Below the pieces are notes generated by a model that saw only the letters and a program-made list of their open reading frames with translations, made no database searches and had not been told where the DNA came from. Below, piece after piece: positions 33,372-42,008 of a DNA stretch of 64,000 nt. The DNA is from an uncultured Selenomonadales bacterium. GTDB lineage: Bacteria > Bacillota > Negativicutes > DSM-1736 > Dendrosporobacteraceae. The position numbers and the translations under genes are program-made. The stretch spans positions 1 to 64,000 of the forward strand of contig CAMJML010000014.1 in the NCBI GenBank assembly GCA_946407015.1. Direction: 5' to 3'. Positions within the stretch are counted from its first letter, which is position 1. Every line of letters starts with the position of its first letter.

Positions 33372-34581
33372 CCGAGAGTGCAGCCAGCATATTGGTTTTT
33401 GCCTGTTCCAGCAGTTTTGGCAGACGGGCTTGGCCAACAAAGCCTCCCTGAGCCGTACGGGCGTTTCCACCACCTTTACCTCCCACTGATTGCAGGCTGG
33501 ATTTGAGCTCGGCAGCCATATTAAGCCCGATATCAGGCGAGCAGGAGAAGTGAATTTGATGCCTGGTATGATCTTTATTACTTGTACCCAACAGGGAAAC
33601 AGTGCGTTCATTGGCCGTTAATGCAGCGGCTAGCTGATTAAGATCAGCCAGGCTGCTGTCACTAAAGCAGATCATTTTAATTCCGTTTATGCTTTCAGCT
33701 TGAGCGAACAACGTATTAGCCAGCTGCTGGTTGATTGTTTTTTTCGCATTGCTTAATTCTTTTGTTAATTGTTTTAAGTGGGCGGTCTGCTTGGTGAAAG
33801 CCGGTAGAATTTGATCAACAGGAACAGAGAGTTCTGAAGACAGTTGCGAGGCAATCCTGTTTTTCTGCTCGTAATCGGTCAGAGCGCGATTTCCACAGAC
33901 AAAATCAAGGCGAATGCCTGTCTTGATCCGCTCCCAGGCACGAATTTTGATCAAACCTACTTCACCGGTAAAAGCGGTATGAGTTCCGCCACAGGGGCAA
34001 CAATCAAAGTCTTCGACGGTGACAATTCTTATGGTTTCGTAAACCTTGGTTACATCTTTGCGGAGCTTGAAACCGGACAGTTCGTCTTTAGGAACTAAGG
34101 AACAGTGAATAGGGCGGTTGGCAAAAACAATTTCATTGGCAGCGTATTCGACCTGCTGTGCTTGTTCAGGGCTTAACTCATTTAAGGGGAGATCAATTTG
34201 GGCCGATTCATTTCCTAAATGAAAGCCGATATTCGCTGCCTGTAGCACTTTTAAACAGGCTCCGGATAAAATATGCTCCCCGCTATGCTGCTGCATATGA
34301 TCAAAGCGCCTGTTCCAATCAATTCTTCCAGTTACTTTGGTGTCATGAAGCCGCTCCGGGAGAATATGAATGACCACATTTTCTTCTTGGTAAACGGCAA
34401 TAACCGGAATATCATTTAAAGTTCCGGTATCAAAAGGCTGGCCACCGCTTTCCGGATAGAAAGCGGTTTGGTCCAATATGACCCCCCAGCGCTGTTCCGG
34501 ATATTCAAGAACTTCTAATACCTGAGCATTGAATTCTCTGATATAACTGTCGCTATGAAACAATTTTAAGGTTTTCATCAT
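33361..34581 (-). CDS. Alanyl-tRNA editing protein (AlaX-L type)
   Basis: A 406-residue stand-alone editing protein that removes serine or glycine from mischarged tRNA-Ala. The N-terminal tRNA-SAD core begins with a second-beta-barrel segment (DQTAFYPESGGQPFDTG). Zinc ligands are H-S-G-E-H in QHSGEHILSG and C-x3-H in CPCGGTH. A coiled-coil linker (around 230-280) leads to a C-terminal DHHA1 domain ending in SVGGKGGGNARTAQGG. Paired ATGs at 34581 and 34578 follow AAAGGA. It converges with and overlaps the phosphotransferase gene. Confidence 0.9.
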   Translation of the reverse strand: MMKTLKLFHSDSYIREFNAQVLEVLEYPEQRWGVILDQTAFYPESGGQPFDTGTLNDIPVIAVYQEENVVIHILPERLHDTKVTGRIDWNRRFDHMQQHSGEHILSGACLKVLQAANIGFHLGNESAQIDLPLNELSPEQAQQVEYAANEIVFANRPIHCSLVPKDELSGFKLRKDVTKVYETIRIVTVEDFDCCPCGGTHTAFTGEVGLIKIRAWERIKTGIRLDFVCGNRALTDYEQKNRIASQLSSELSVPVDQILPAFTKQTAHLKQLTKELSNAKKTINQQLANTLFAQAESINGIKMICFSDSSLADLNQLAAALTANERTVSLLGTSNKDHTRHQIHFSCSPDIGLNMAAELKSSLQSVGGKGGGNARTAQGGFVGQARLPKLLEQAKTNMLAALSVKA

Positions 34582-34649
34582 CCCAATATCCTTTCAGTGT
34601 TTTTATTTTAAGTTTGTATTACGCAAAATTCAGGAGGCGTTTCGCAACT

Positions 34650-34687
34650 TAAAAGGACTGACTAGTTACAGCACCAGTCAGTCCTTT
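34650..34687 (-). terminator. Terminator of the 108-aa gene
   Basis: AAAGGACTGACT at 34652-34663 pairs with AGTCAGTCCTTT at 34676-34687; reading leftwards it ends in TTTT. It separates the small gene at 34773 from the editing gene. Confidence 0.7.
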
Positions 34688-34772
34688 GTTAGGCTAGTTA
34701 GAGTCAGACTCGGTGAATGAGAGCTGATTAGCCTAGTTTTTGTGTGAAGGGGCAAGGACTGACGTTGCGTGG

Positions 34773-35099
34773 TTACTCGCTGTCTATGGCAGTCCGCTTT
34801 TTTCGATAGGTATCCCAGGATTCCAGTATTTTCATACGTGAAAAATCCAGGCGGCTGGCAATAATTTTTCCTCCTGCACGTTCATGCTCTGTCGATAGAT
34901 CATAGAGGGAATTTGTGATTCCCCCAACCATGGCTGTAAGGAGATCCTGCAAAGCCTGATCAGAGTGAGAGAGTTGTAATTTTGGTTCTAATAATGCTCC
35001 TGAAGGCTGAAGCAGTGAACGGATGGCTTCAATAGCCTGAGGGAGCTTGTCTGCGGGCAGTTGATTGAGTAGTTCCAGTAATTCATCTTTTTGGTTCAT
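34773..35099 (-). CDS. Small hypothetical protein, 108 aa
   Basis: A soluble 108-residue protein. The N-terminal ~35 residues look helical (DELLELLNQLPADKLPQAIEAIRSLL), similar in style to small regulatory or DUF2281-like helices. The rest is mixed, with a basic end. AGGAGA precedes the ATG on the minus strand, about 6 nt away. No known motif is recognised. It has a clear terminator on its 3' side, and no promoter motif was convincing on the 5' side. Confidence 0.65.
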   Translation of the reverse strand: MNQKDELLELLNQLPADKLPQAIEAIRSLLQPSGALLEPKLQLSHSDQALQDLLTAMVGGITNSLYDLSTEHERAGGKIIASRLDFSRMKILESWDTYRKKRTAIDSE

Positions 35100-35522
35100 T
35101 CGATTTCTCCTAACAAATGAGCTTCTCTTACTCTAAACTATATAAGAAACGGAAGAAATTAGCAATGCAAACCTCCTATGAAAATAGGTCGGGCAAATGG
35201 TAAATATTACTGATGGAAGTTTACCGATGCTGGTGATAAAGTGGTCTTGTAGTTTAAGGAGGGAAATCATCGTGCATACATATCTGTGGTCTACATTGGC
35301 TGCTGTCATTGTAAAAGTCACTAGCAAATGTGTCGTCTATTTTTAGCTGTTTGTTTCCAGACCCATGACAAAATCTTCTAACATGCAGCTGGAATCTTAG
35401 CAGTGACTGATGAAGTAAATTGGCCAATGGTGCTGCGGTTTTTGTTGGAATTTGTAACTTATTGTTGATTTTTTTGGTAAATCGCTTATAATTAACAATT
35501 AAGATCGATATATTCCTGAAAT

Positions 35523-35604
35523 GAATAGGCAAACTTATCGAAAGATAAGGACGCAAAGCCATGGGTCTAAAGACGTTTGTACATGATCGCCAGGCTGCCA
35601 CTTG
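35523..35604 (+). promoter_or_regulatory. Cyclic di-GMP-I riboswitch (GEMM)
   Basis: The conserved core is present in order: GGCAAAC, a small hairpin with a GAAA tetraloop (TTATC-GAAA-GATAA), GGACGCAAAGCC, a CTAA segment, and the distal GCCAGGCTGCC receptor side. This is the class I c-di-GMP aptamer layout. A terminator hairpin follows at 35618-35645 and then the chemoreceptor gene, so c-di-GMP probably controls transcription read-through into it. Confidence 0.92.
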
Positions 35605-35617
35605 ACATAAGTGTTCG

Positions 35618-35645
35618 ATGCCAGACTTTTATGTCTGGTTTTTTT
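35618..35645 (+). terminator. Riboswitch-controlled terminator
   Basis: CCAGAC at 35621-35626 pairs with GTCTGG at 35633-35638, followed by seven T. The upstream GACATAA (35604-35610) can instead pair with TTATGTC inside the same hairpin, offering an alternative fold. Confidence 0.8.
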
Positions 35646-35704
35646 ATGTGTTTTTTGGCGGGTTATGGCTAACGTCTTCAAAAGAAGCGAAAAGGGGTAG
35701 AAAA

Positions 35705-37423
35705 ATGTTACAATGGTTCCAAAATCTGAAGATCTTAGCAAAAATCATGGTGTCGGTAGTCATTGCATCGCTTTTTTTATTTGCCGTCGGCGGAATTGGT
35801 TATTATTACACCAGTCAGATCAGCGAGCAAATGTCTGTGATGTATAGCGAGCGGCTGCTGCCGATTAAAAGACTCAATGAGACGCGCCACAATTTTAGTG
35901 CTGTTCATGGCATGATTCTCGAAGTCATTTTGGGTAATCCCGACAAGGCTAAAGAACAGCAAATCATGCAAGAGATCAAAACATTGGCTGAAGAGACCAA
36001 TCGAACGTTAGAAGATTATAAAAAATCAAAGCTGACAGCTTTTGAACAAGCGAAGCTCGTTGAGCTGGACCAAGCCATTGGTTCCTACCGAGTGGAAAGG
36101 CAAAAGGCACTCGCTATGGCGCAAGCCGGTCAAAAGCAAGACGCTTATCAATATTTTTCCCAGAATGCCAACAAACCCTTGGAGCAAGTTAAACTTATTT
36201 TAAAAGAATTAGCCGATCACAGTGCAAAAGAAAGTGAAGCAGCGAATAAGAGCGGTGAGGCAGATGCCTTACTGGCTAAATCGCTGATCGGCATCATGAC
36301 GGTCTTGTCAGTGGTGATATCCAGTGTCATCAGTTGGTTATTGGCCAGAATGATTGCACGGCGGCTGGGTAATACGGTTTTAACCTTAAATCAGGTTGCC
36401 GGTGGTGATTTAACCCGGGAAGTAACCGTCATGTTTCATGATGAGATCGGCCAGATGGGAACGGCGCTCAATGCGACTGTCCGCAACTTGAATCATTTGA
36501 TTGGCCAAGTTCGGATGCTCGGTGAGCAGGTAGCTGCGTCTTCCCAGCAGCTTACGGCTAGTTCCGGTGAGTCTGCTCAGGCTACGAATCAGGTAGCCAA
36601 TAGTATTGCCGATGTGTCAAACGGAACAGAACTTCAGGTTCGTGCTGTGGATGCAGCTTCCACCGTTGTGGAGCAAATGTCTGCGGGAATCCATCAAATT
36701 GCTGCGAATGCCAATTTAGTTGCCGATGTTTCGGGAAAAGCCGCTACGGCAGCTCGTACTGGAGAAACCGCAGTCAATTCTGCCGTTGCTCAGATGAGTA
36801 ATATTGAAAAAACCGTGGTCAGTTCGGCACAGGTTGTCGAAAAGCTTGGTGAGCGTTCCAATGAAATTGGTCAAATTGTCGATACTATTTCAGGCATTGC
36901 CGGTCAGACCAACTTGTTGGCACTCAATGCCGCGATTGAGGCTGCCCGAGCAGGAGAACAGGGACGCGGCTTCGCTGTTGTTGCGGAAGAAGTCCGGAAG
37001 CTGGCTGAGCAATCTCAAGATGCGGCCAAGCAAATTGCCGGCCTGATTCATGAAATTCAACAGGACACAAGCCAAGCTGTAGGTGCTATGAGCGATGGAA
37101 CGAGAGAAGTAAAAGTCGGAACAGAAGCGGTGGGCATTGCCGGTAAGGCGTTTGTGGAAATTGTTGCCTTAATCGAGCAGGTTTCCGGGCAAGTAAAAGA
37201 TATATCGGTTTCCATCCAACAACTGGTTGGCGGCAGTGAAAGAATTGTTGAATCAGTGCGGGACATCGACCGGACGAGCAGAGAAACGGCCGGGCTAGCA
37301 CAAACCATGTCGGCAGCGACGGAAGAACAGTCGGCCGCTATGGAAGAAATTGCAGCTTCAAGTCAAAGTTTGGCCAATATGGCCCAACAGCTTCAAACAG
37401 CCATTACCAAGTTTAAGGTGTAA
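35705..37423 (+). CDS. Methyl-accepting chemotaxis protein
   Basis: A 572-residue chemoreceptor. TM1 is at about 11-35, a four-helix-bundle type sensor domain (4HB_MCP) at about 36-188, and TM2 at about 190-213. A HAMP domain follows ([20 protein letters not shown]), then a long signalling domain with the conserved tip [20 protein letters not shown] followed by [26 protein letters not shown] 35705 follows AAAGGGGT; the frame opens further upstream inside the riboswitch terminator. Because a c-di-GMP riboswitch precedes it, expression should follow the motile/sessile switch. Confidence 0.93.
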   Translation: MLQWFQNLKILAKIMVSVVIASLFLFAVGGIGYYYTSQISEQMSVMYSERLLPIKRLNETRHNFSAVHGMILEVILGNPDKAKEQQIMQEIKTLAEETNRTLEDYKKSKLTAFEQAKLVELDQAIGSYRVERQKALAMAQAGQKQDAYQYFSQNANKPLEQVKLILKELADHSAKESEAANKSGEADALLAKSLIGIMTVLSVVISSVISWLLARMIARRLGNTVLTLNQVAGGDLTREVTVMFHDEIGQMGTALNATVRNLNHLIGQVRMLGEQVAASSQQLTASSGESAQATNQVANSIADVSNGTELQVRAVDAASTVVEQMSAGIHQIAANANLVADVSGKAATAARTGETAVNSAVAQMSNIEKTVVSSAQVVEKLGERSNEIGQIVDTISGIAGQTNLLALNAAIEAARAGEQGRGFAVVAEEVRKLAEQSQDAAKQIAGLIHEIQQDTSQAVGAMSDGTREVKVGTEAVGIAGKAFVEIVALIEQVSGQVKDISVSIQQLVGGSERIVESVRDIDRTSRETAGLAQTMSAATEEQSAAMEEIAASSQSLANMAQQLQTAITKFKV

Positions 37424-37564
37424 AGTTAAGCTCAAATTCAAATGGGAGTCCCTGGTGTGGATTTCCATTTATTTTTTTTGCAAAAAGTATTGCATAGAGT
37501 GGACAAAAACATTAAAATAATAATTTGTTAGATCTAAATTTTTTAGAAAGGTGGTGAGCGTGAT

Positions 37565-38524
37565 ATGAAGAATTCTATCTCCGTCGTAGGTGCGCCAATG
37601 TGGCTGGGACAAACACGCTATGGCACCAATTTAGCCCCTGATGCGCTGCGGGCAGCCGGTCTACTGGATCGTCTGCGTCTGGAAAAGCTTGATATTTTGG
37701 ATTTAGGCAATATTCCTATCACCACCACCGGGCAGTTTAAACCCAGTGAAGCAAATGTAAAAAATCTAAAGTCCATTGTTGCCGCCTGTGAAAAGATTGC
37801 CAAAAGTGTTTCTTCGATTGCGGCCCATGGACGTTTTCCGCTCATTCTGGGTGGTGACCACAGCATTGCGATTGGCACTTTGGCTGGATTAAATCAGCAT
37901 TATCATAACCTTGGGGTCATTTGGTTTGATGCCCATGCGGATATTAATACCCCTGAAACCACGCCGAGCGGCAATATTCATGGTATGCCATTGGCTGTCA
38001 GTATGGGGATTGGCCATGAGCAGTTGGTCAATGTCGGTGGCGATCATCGCAAAGTGAAACCGGAAAATCTTGTTTTTATTGGTGTCCGTGATATTGATCC
38101 GGGTGAAGTTGAGTTTATTCAAAGGAATAACATAAAAATATATACGGTTGAAGATATTCAGCGGTTGGGTATGGAGGCCGTTATTGCTGAGACGGTACAG
38201 TATTTAGCAAAATGCGATGGCATTCATCTAAGCTTTGATCTTGATGGGATTGATCCGCTGGTTATGCCTGGTGTTGGAACACCGGTAGCCGATGGTGTCA
38301 ATTATTCAGACAGCCTGTTCGCGTTACAGCGTCTGGCTGAGCTTGGGGTTATTACATCTGCTGAATTTGTGGAACTTAATCCACTGCTGGATAAAGACGC
38401 AAAAACGACCCGGTCTGCTATTGATCTGATTACAGCTTTTCTGAGTGCGGATGAATATCGGGAAGCAGCCTTTGAAATAAACACCTGGAAATTAGAACTG
38501 ACAGCAGCAGCGACGAAGTTATAA
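37565..38524 (+). CDS. rocF: Arginase (ureohydrolase family)
   Basis: A 319-residue manganese hydrolase. Metal ligands are visible: His99 in GGDHS, Asp122, His124 and Asp126 in DAHAD, and Asp225 and Asp227 in SFDLDGID. The NTPETTPSGNIHG stretch after DAHAD is characteristic of true arginases rather than agmatinases. It converts arginine to ornithine and urea. It stands alone behind AAAGGTGGTGAG, with no ornithine aminotransferase or urease next to it. Formiminoglutamase or agmatinase activity is a less likely alternative. Confidence 0.87.
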   Translation: MKNSISVVGAPMWLGQTRYGTNLAPDALRAAGLLDRLRLEKLDILDLGNIPITTTGQFKPSEANVKNLKSIVAACEKIAKSVSSIAAHGRFPLILGGDHSIAIGTLAGLNQHYHNLGVIWFDAHADINTPETTPSGNIHGMPLAVSMGIGHEQLVNVGGDHRKVKPENLVFIGVRDIDPGEVEFIQRNNIKIYTVEDIQRLGMEAVIAETVQYLAKCDGIHLSFDLDGIDPLVMPGVGTPVADGVNYSDSLFALQRLAELGVITSAEFVELNPLLDKDAKTTRSAIDLITAFLSADEYREAAFEINTWKLELTAAATKL

Positions 38525-38540
38525 GATTCATAAAAATGAG

Positions 38541-38582
38541 AAAGAGTGTCTGAAAAGCTTGCCAAATCAGACACTCTTTTTC
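38541..38582 (+). terminator. Intrinsic terminator after arginase
   Basis: AAAGAGTGTCTGA at 38541-38553 pairs with TCAGACACTCTTT at 38567-38579, followed by TTC. Confidence 0.8.
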
Positions 38583-38714
38583 TATTTAAGTACTTCGGGA
38601 TTCGAGATGACCGGCAAATTCAGGGGTATCAGTAGATGCTAGCGGATTTTAGGTACAAACTTATTGGGTTACCTATGCCCGAAATATTTTACAGGTGTTT
38701 GCAGCTAGAAAGGG

Positions 38715-38736
38715 ATTTTACAAAGGAATGTAAAAT
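38715..38736. promoter_or_regulatory. Inverted repeat upstream of IclR gene
   Basis: ATTTTACA-AAGGAA-TGTAAAAT, 8-bp arms, about 12 nt upstream of a TATAAT (38749-38754) and about 40 nt before the IclR start. It may be an operator for autoregulation; the factor is unknown. Confidence 0.35.
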
Positions 38737-38774
38737 GTATGTACATGATATAATATTTTGATGAGGAGAATTCC

Positions 38775-39548
38775 ATGGCCAAAGAACCGGAATTGATTCA
38801 CTCTGTTGATCGGGCACTTGATATTTTATTATTATTGCAGCAAGAGGGCAAAGAAATGGGGGTTACCCAAATCAGTACAGCCTTGGGCATGTATAAGAGT
38901 ACGGTCTATCGGACGTTACATACTTTGGAGCATAAAGGCTTTGTGCAGCAAAATACGGATAACGGCAAATATTGGCTGGGAATCAAGCTGTATTCTCTCG
39001 GCATGCTGATTCGGGAAAAATCACATTTAACCAGTGTGGCCTATCCTTATGCCAAGGAGCTTTCGGAAAAGTTCCGTGAAGTTGTCCATCTGTCAGTCCT
39101 GGACCAAGGCGCCGAGCATTATCCTAAGCATATTATTATTGATAAAATTGAAAGCCAGCAGGTGCTTAGCCTGACACCGCCGATCGGCTCAAGTGCCCCC
39201 TGTCATTGCTCGGCAGTAGGCAAATGCTTGTTAGCCTTTGGTGGGAAACGGTATGCTGAGAAATTTGTTGGTAGCGCGCTGCCCCAATATACAAATAAAA
39301 CGATTGTTCAATGGGATGAATTGCTCAGTGAGTTAGCCAGCATCCGGCAGCAAGGCTATGCGGTTGATGATGAAGAACTTGAACTTGGCTTAACCTGTAT
39401 TGCCGCACCTATTTTTAGAGACAGCCATGAAGCGATTGCGGCACTTAGCTTATCGGGGCCAACTTCACGGATAAGATCAGACCGTTTTAACGAAATGGTG
39501 ACGGAAATTATCCGTATCACGCAAAATATATCCCGGCAATTGCGCTAA
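38775..39548 (+). CDS. IclR-family transcriptional regulator
   Basis: A 257-residue regulator. The N-terminal winged helix (SVDRALDILLLLQQ, ISTALGMYKSTVYRTLHTLEHKGF) covers about residues 6-65, and the C-terminal effector-binding domain covers about 85-250 (PCHCSAVGKCLLAF, DDEELELGLTCIAAPIF). IclR proteins usually sense small carboxylates or aromatic acids. It sits directly upstream of the buk-ptb-vor genes, whose promoter region contains repeated CGGAAC half-sites, so it probably regulates that operon. Confidence 0.93.
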   Translation: MAKEPELIHSVDRALDILLLLQQEGKEMGVTQISTALGMYKSTVYRTLHTLEHKGFVQQNTDNGKYWLGIKLYSLGMLIREKSHLTSVAYPYAKELSEKFREVVHLSVLDQGAEHYPKHIIIDKIESQQVLSLTPPIGSSAPCHCSAVGKCLLAFGGKRYAEKFVGSALPQYTNKTIVQWDELLSELASIRQQGYAVDDEELELGLTCIAAPIFRDSHEAIAALSLSGPTSRIRSDRFNEMVTEIIRITQNISRQLR

Positions 39549-39578
39549 CCCCTGTATTCCTTGTGATACAGGGGTTTT
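39548..39578 (+). terminator. Intrinsic terminator after IclR gene
   Basis: ACCCCTGTAT at 39548-39557 pairs with ATACAGGGGT at 39566-39575, followed by TTTC. The A of the stop codon is the first base of the stem. Confidence 0.8.
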
Positions 39579-39709
39579 CATTTTGCTAAGTGTAGCATAC
39601 AAACATACGCTGACTGAGAATGTCTCTATAGTATGTATACGTGAATACTTAGGATGAGCAAAAGGAATAATTTCAGCTGTGATGAATAAGTTTAATTGAA
39701 ATGTAAAAT

Positions 39710-39735
39710 CGGAACAATGTTCCGTAGAACGGAAC
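39710..39735. promoter_or_regulatory. CGGAAC operator cluster before buk
   Basis: Three half-sites in a row: CGGAAC-AAT-GTTCCG (39710-39724) and then CGGAAC at 39730-39735, so the middle GTTCCG can pair with either neighbour. The spacing and the GGAAC/GTTCC arms are of the type bound by IclR-family dimers. It lies 35-60 nt before the buk start and just after a TAAAAT-like -10. Confidence 0.6.
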
Positions 39736-39769
39736 GATGTGATTCTGTAGAAGGATAGTGAGGGTGAAT

Positions 39770-40852
39770 ATGAATATAGAAAAAAGGCATGAGCTTATTT
39801 TAGTCATTAATCCCGGGGCAACTTCAACGAAATTTGCCATTTATGATGGGGAAAACTTGATCTTTAAAGAATCCATCCAGCATTCCGTAAATGATCTGCA
39901 AAACTTTGTCCATATTTTTGATCAATATCCGTATCGGCTTGAGTTGATGATTACGAGTTTGCAACAGCATGGAATTGCACTTGCCGATGTCAAGGCCGTG
40001 GTCGGCCGGGGCGGGCTGCTAAAACCGTTAGCAGGTGGAACTTATCAAATCAATGCAGCCATGGTGGCTGATCTTAAATTGGCCGAGCGGGGCGAACATG
40101 CATCAAATCTTGGTGCTGTAATGGCTTTTAATATTGCACAACAGCTTGGCATTTTAGCTTATATTGTTGATCCTGTTTCTGTGGATGAACTGGAGCCGGT
40201 TGCTCGCATTTCCGGAATGCCGGAGTTACCCCGGGTCAGCTTGTCGCATGCGCTGAATATGAAAGCAGTAGCCAGAAAAGCTGCCCGATTATTGGGAAAA
40301 GCTTATGAAGAATCCCGGCTGGTTATTGTTCATTTAGGTACAGGAGTGTCCGTATCCGGCCATCGGTACGGACGCATGATTGATGTCAATAATGCGATGG
40401 ATGAAGGACCTTTTTCGCCTGACCGTTGTGGCGGCTTACCTGCCAGTCAATTAGCCAGACTGTGTTATTCCGGTATTTACTCCTATCAGGAGTTAAGGCG
40501 TAAGATCAGCGGACAAGGTGGAATTTGCAGCTATTTAGGAACGACAGATATTCGGGAGGTGGAGGTCAGGGTACAGCAAGGGGATGAACAGGCGCGTTTA
40601 ATTCTTGAGGCTTTTTGCTATCAGGTTGCTAAAGAAATTGGTGCGATGGCTACTGTGCTGGAAGGGTGTGTGGAGCGCATCATTTTGACTGGGGGAATGG
40701 CCTATTCTGCGGGAATTGTGGCCGAGATTACCAGAAGAGTGGAATTTATTGCCCAAGTACTCGTCCTTCCGGGCGAGGAAGAATTAGAAGCGTTGGCTTT
40801 AGGTGCTCTTAGAGTTTTACGGAGAGAAGAAGAACCCCAAATTTATCAGTAA
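39770..40852 (+). CDS. buk: Butyrate kinase
   Basis: A 360-residue ASKHA-fold acyl kinase. The N-terminal phosphate loop has LVINPGATSTKFAIYD. VGRGGLLKPLAGGTYQI and VHLGTGVSVSGHR are typical of butyrate kinases, and LTGGMAYS completes the nucleotide site. It converts acyl-phosphate plus ADP to free acid plus ATP. Candidate starts at 39758, 39764 and 39770 lie close together; ATG 39770 follows GTGAGGG. With ptb and the 2-oxoacid oxidoreductase downstream it probably handles branched acyl phosphates (isobutyryl, isovaleryl) as well as butyryl phosphate. Confidence 0.92.
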   Translation: MNIEKRHELILVINPGATSTKFAIYDGENLIFKESIQHSVNDLQNFVHIFDQYPYRLELMITSLQQHGIALADVKAVVGRGGLLKPLAGGTYQINAAMVADLKLAERGEHASNLGAVMAFNIAQQLGILAYIVDPVSVDELEPVARISGMPELPRVSLSHALNMKAVARKAARLLGKAYEESRLVIVHLGTGVSVSGHRYGRMIDVNNAMDEGPFSPDRCGGLPASQLARLCYSGIYSYQELRRKISGQGGICSYLGTTDIREVEVRVQQGDEQARLILEAFCYQVAKEIGAMATVLEGCVERIILTGGMAYSAGIVAEITRRVEFIAQVLVLPGEEELEALALGALRVLRREEEPQIYQ

Positions 40853-40868
40853 TATTGAGGTGAATCCG

Positions 40869-41777
40869 TTGTATCAAAATTATCAGCAGGTGTTTAAACA
40901 GGCTAAGCTTATAGGACCATTGACTTTGAGTGTTGCAGCAGCTCAAGACAAAGAGGTATTGTCAGCGGTTAAAAGCGCTCAAGAGGCCGGCCTGATCAGG
41001 CCCATTTTAGTTGGAGACCAGGCGCAAATCCGCTCGCTGATGCAGGCCATTGCGTTTCATGCTGAAGTGCCGATTGTGCATGAGACAGATCCTGATGCGG
41101 CGGCTTTAAAGGCCGTAGAACTTGTCTATGACGGGAAAGCGCAACTTTTAATGAAAGGACATGTTAACAGCAGTAATTTTTTAAAAGCCGTACTGAACCG
41201 GAAGACTGGGTTAAGAACAGGCAGGCTGCTCAGTCATTTGGCTTGTTTTGAATTAGAGTCCCGATCAAAACTGCTTTTTGTCACTGACGGAGGCATGAAT
41301 GTCCAGCCCAGTTTAGCGGAGAAAAAAGATATTCTGACCAATGCCATGCTGGCATTAAACGCAATGGGAATTGTACCGAATGTCGCAGTGCTGGCGGCTA
41401 ATGAGACGGTTAGTGCCAAAATGCCGGCCACTATGGATGCTCAGGCATTAACAGAAGCTTACTTAAACGGGCAATTTCCACTGGGAATTGTCGAAGGCCC
41501 GATTGCGTTTGATGTTGCCGTTAGCCGTGAAGCAGCCGGTCAAAAACATATTGACAGCAAAGTAGCCGGACGGGTTGATTTGATGCTTGTTCCTAATATT
41601 GAAACCGGCAATGTGCTGGGGAAAGCGCTGATTTTCTATGGACAGGGTAAGATGGCCGGCCTGGTGCTGGGGGCGAGCCGTCCTATTGTCATGACATCCC
41701 GGGCTGAATCAGCGGAAGGTAAGCTGAATTCGATTGCGTTGGCCTGCTTGTCCTATGGTATGCAAAATCAAGGGTAA
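40869..41777 (+). CDS. ptb: Phosphate butyryltransferase (phosphotransbutyrylase)
   Basis: A 302-residue phosphate acyltransferase that turns acyl-CoA plus phosphate into acyl-phosphate plus CoA. Recognisable segments are GPLTLSVAAAQDKEVLSAVK near the N-terminus, LMKGHVNSSNFLKAVLN, LLFVTDGGMNVQP, and the C-terminal VPNIETGNVLGKALIFYG. TTG 40869 lies 8 nt after GAGG and gives the usual family length; the frame also extends back into buk. It works together with the kinase upstream for substrate-level phosphorylation. Confidence 0.9.
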   Translation: MYQNYQQVFKQAKLIGPLTLSVAAAQDKEVLSAVKSAQEAGLIRPILVGDQAQIRSLMQAIAFHAEVPIVHETDPDAAALKAVELVYDGKAQLLMKGHVNSSNFLKAVLNRKTGLRTGRLLSHLACFELESRSKLLFVTDGGMNVQPSLAEKKDILTNAMLALNAMGIVPNVAVLAANETVSAKMPATMDAQALTEAYLNGQFPLGIVEGPIAFDVAVSREAAGQKHIDSKVAGRVDLMLVPNIETGNVLGKALIFYGQGKMAGLVLGASRPIVMTSRAESAEGKLNSIALACLSYGMQNQG

Positions 41778-41789
41778 GGAGTGAAAACT

Positions 41790-41996
41790 GTGGCACAGGT
41801 AGTGATTTTGGGCGAATATTGCAAAAGCTGCGGATTATGTTTGTCTGTTTGTCCTAAGCAAGTGCTTCAAATCAGTGACAAATCGAATCAAAAGGGGTAT
41901 TACCCTGTTGAGGTTGTTCGTGCCGAGCAATGTATTGGCTGCACCTTATGCGGGTTAATGTGCCCGGATTTAGCAATAGAAATCATTCGGACGTAA
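41790..41996 (+). CDS. vorD: 2-oxoacid:ferredoxin oxidoreductase delta subunit (ferredoxin)
   Basis: A 68-residue 2[4Fe-4S] ferredoxin-like subunit. Two cysteine clusters are present: CKSCGLCLSVCPKQV near residue 10 and CIGCTLCGLMCPD near residue 48. It carries electrons from the TPP centre to soluble ferredoxin. GTG 41790 is 8 nt after AAGGAG; the frame also opens at 41781, overlapping that site. It is the first of four subunits in order delta-alpha-beta-gamma. Confidence 0.88.
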   Translation: MAQVVILGEYCKSCGLCLSVCPKQVLQISDKSNQKGYYPVEVVRAEQCIGCTLCGLMCPDLAIEIIRT

Positions 41997-42008
41997 AGGG
42001 GTGAGTGT

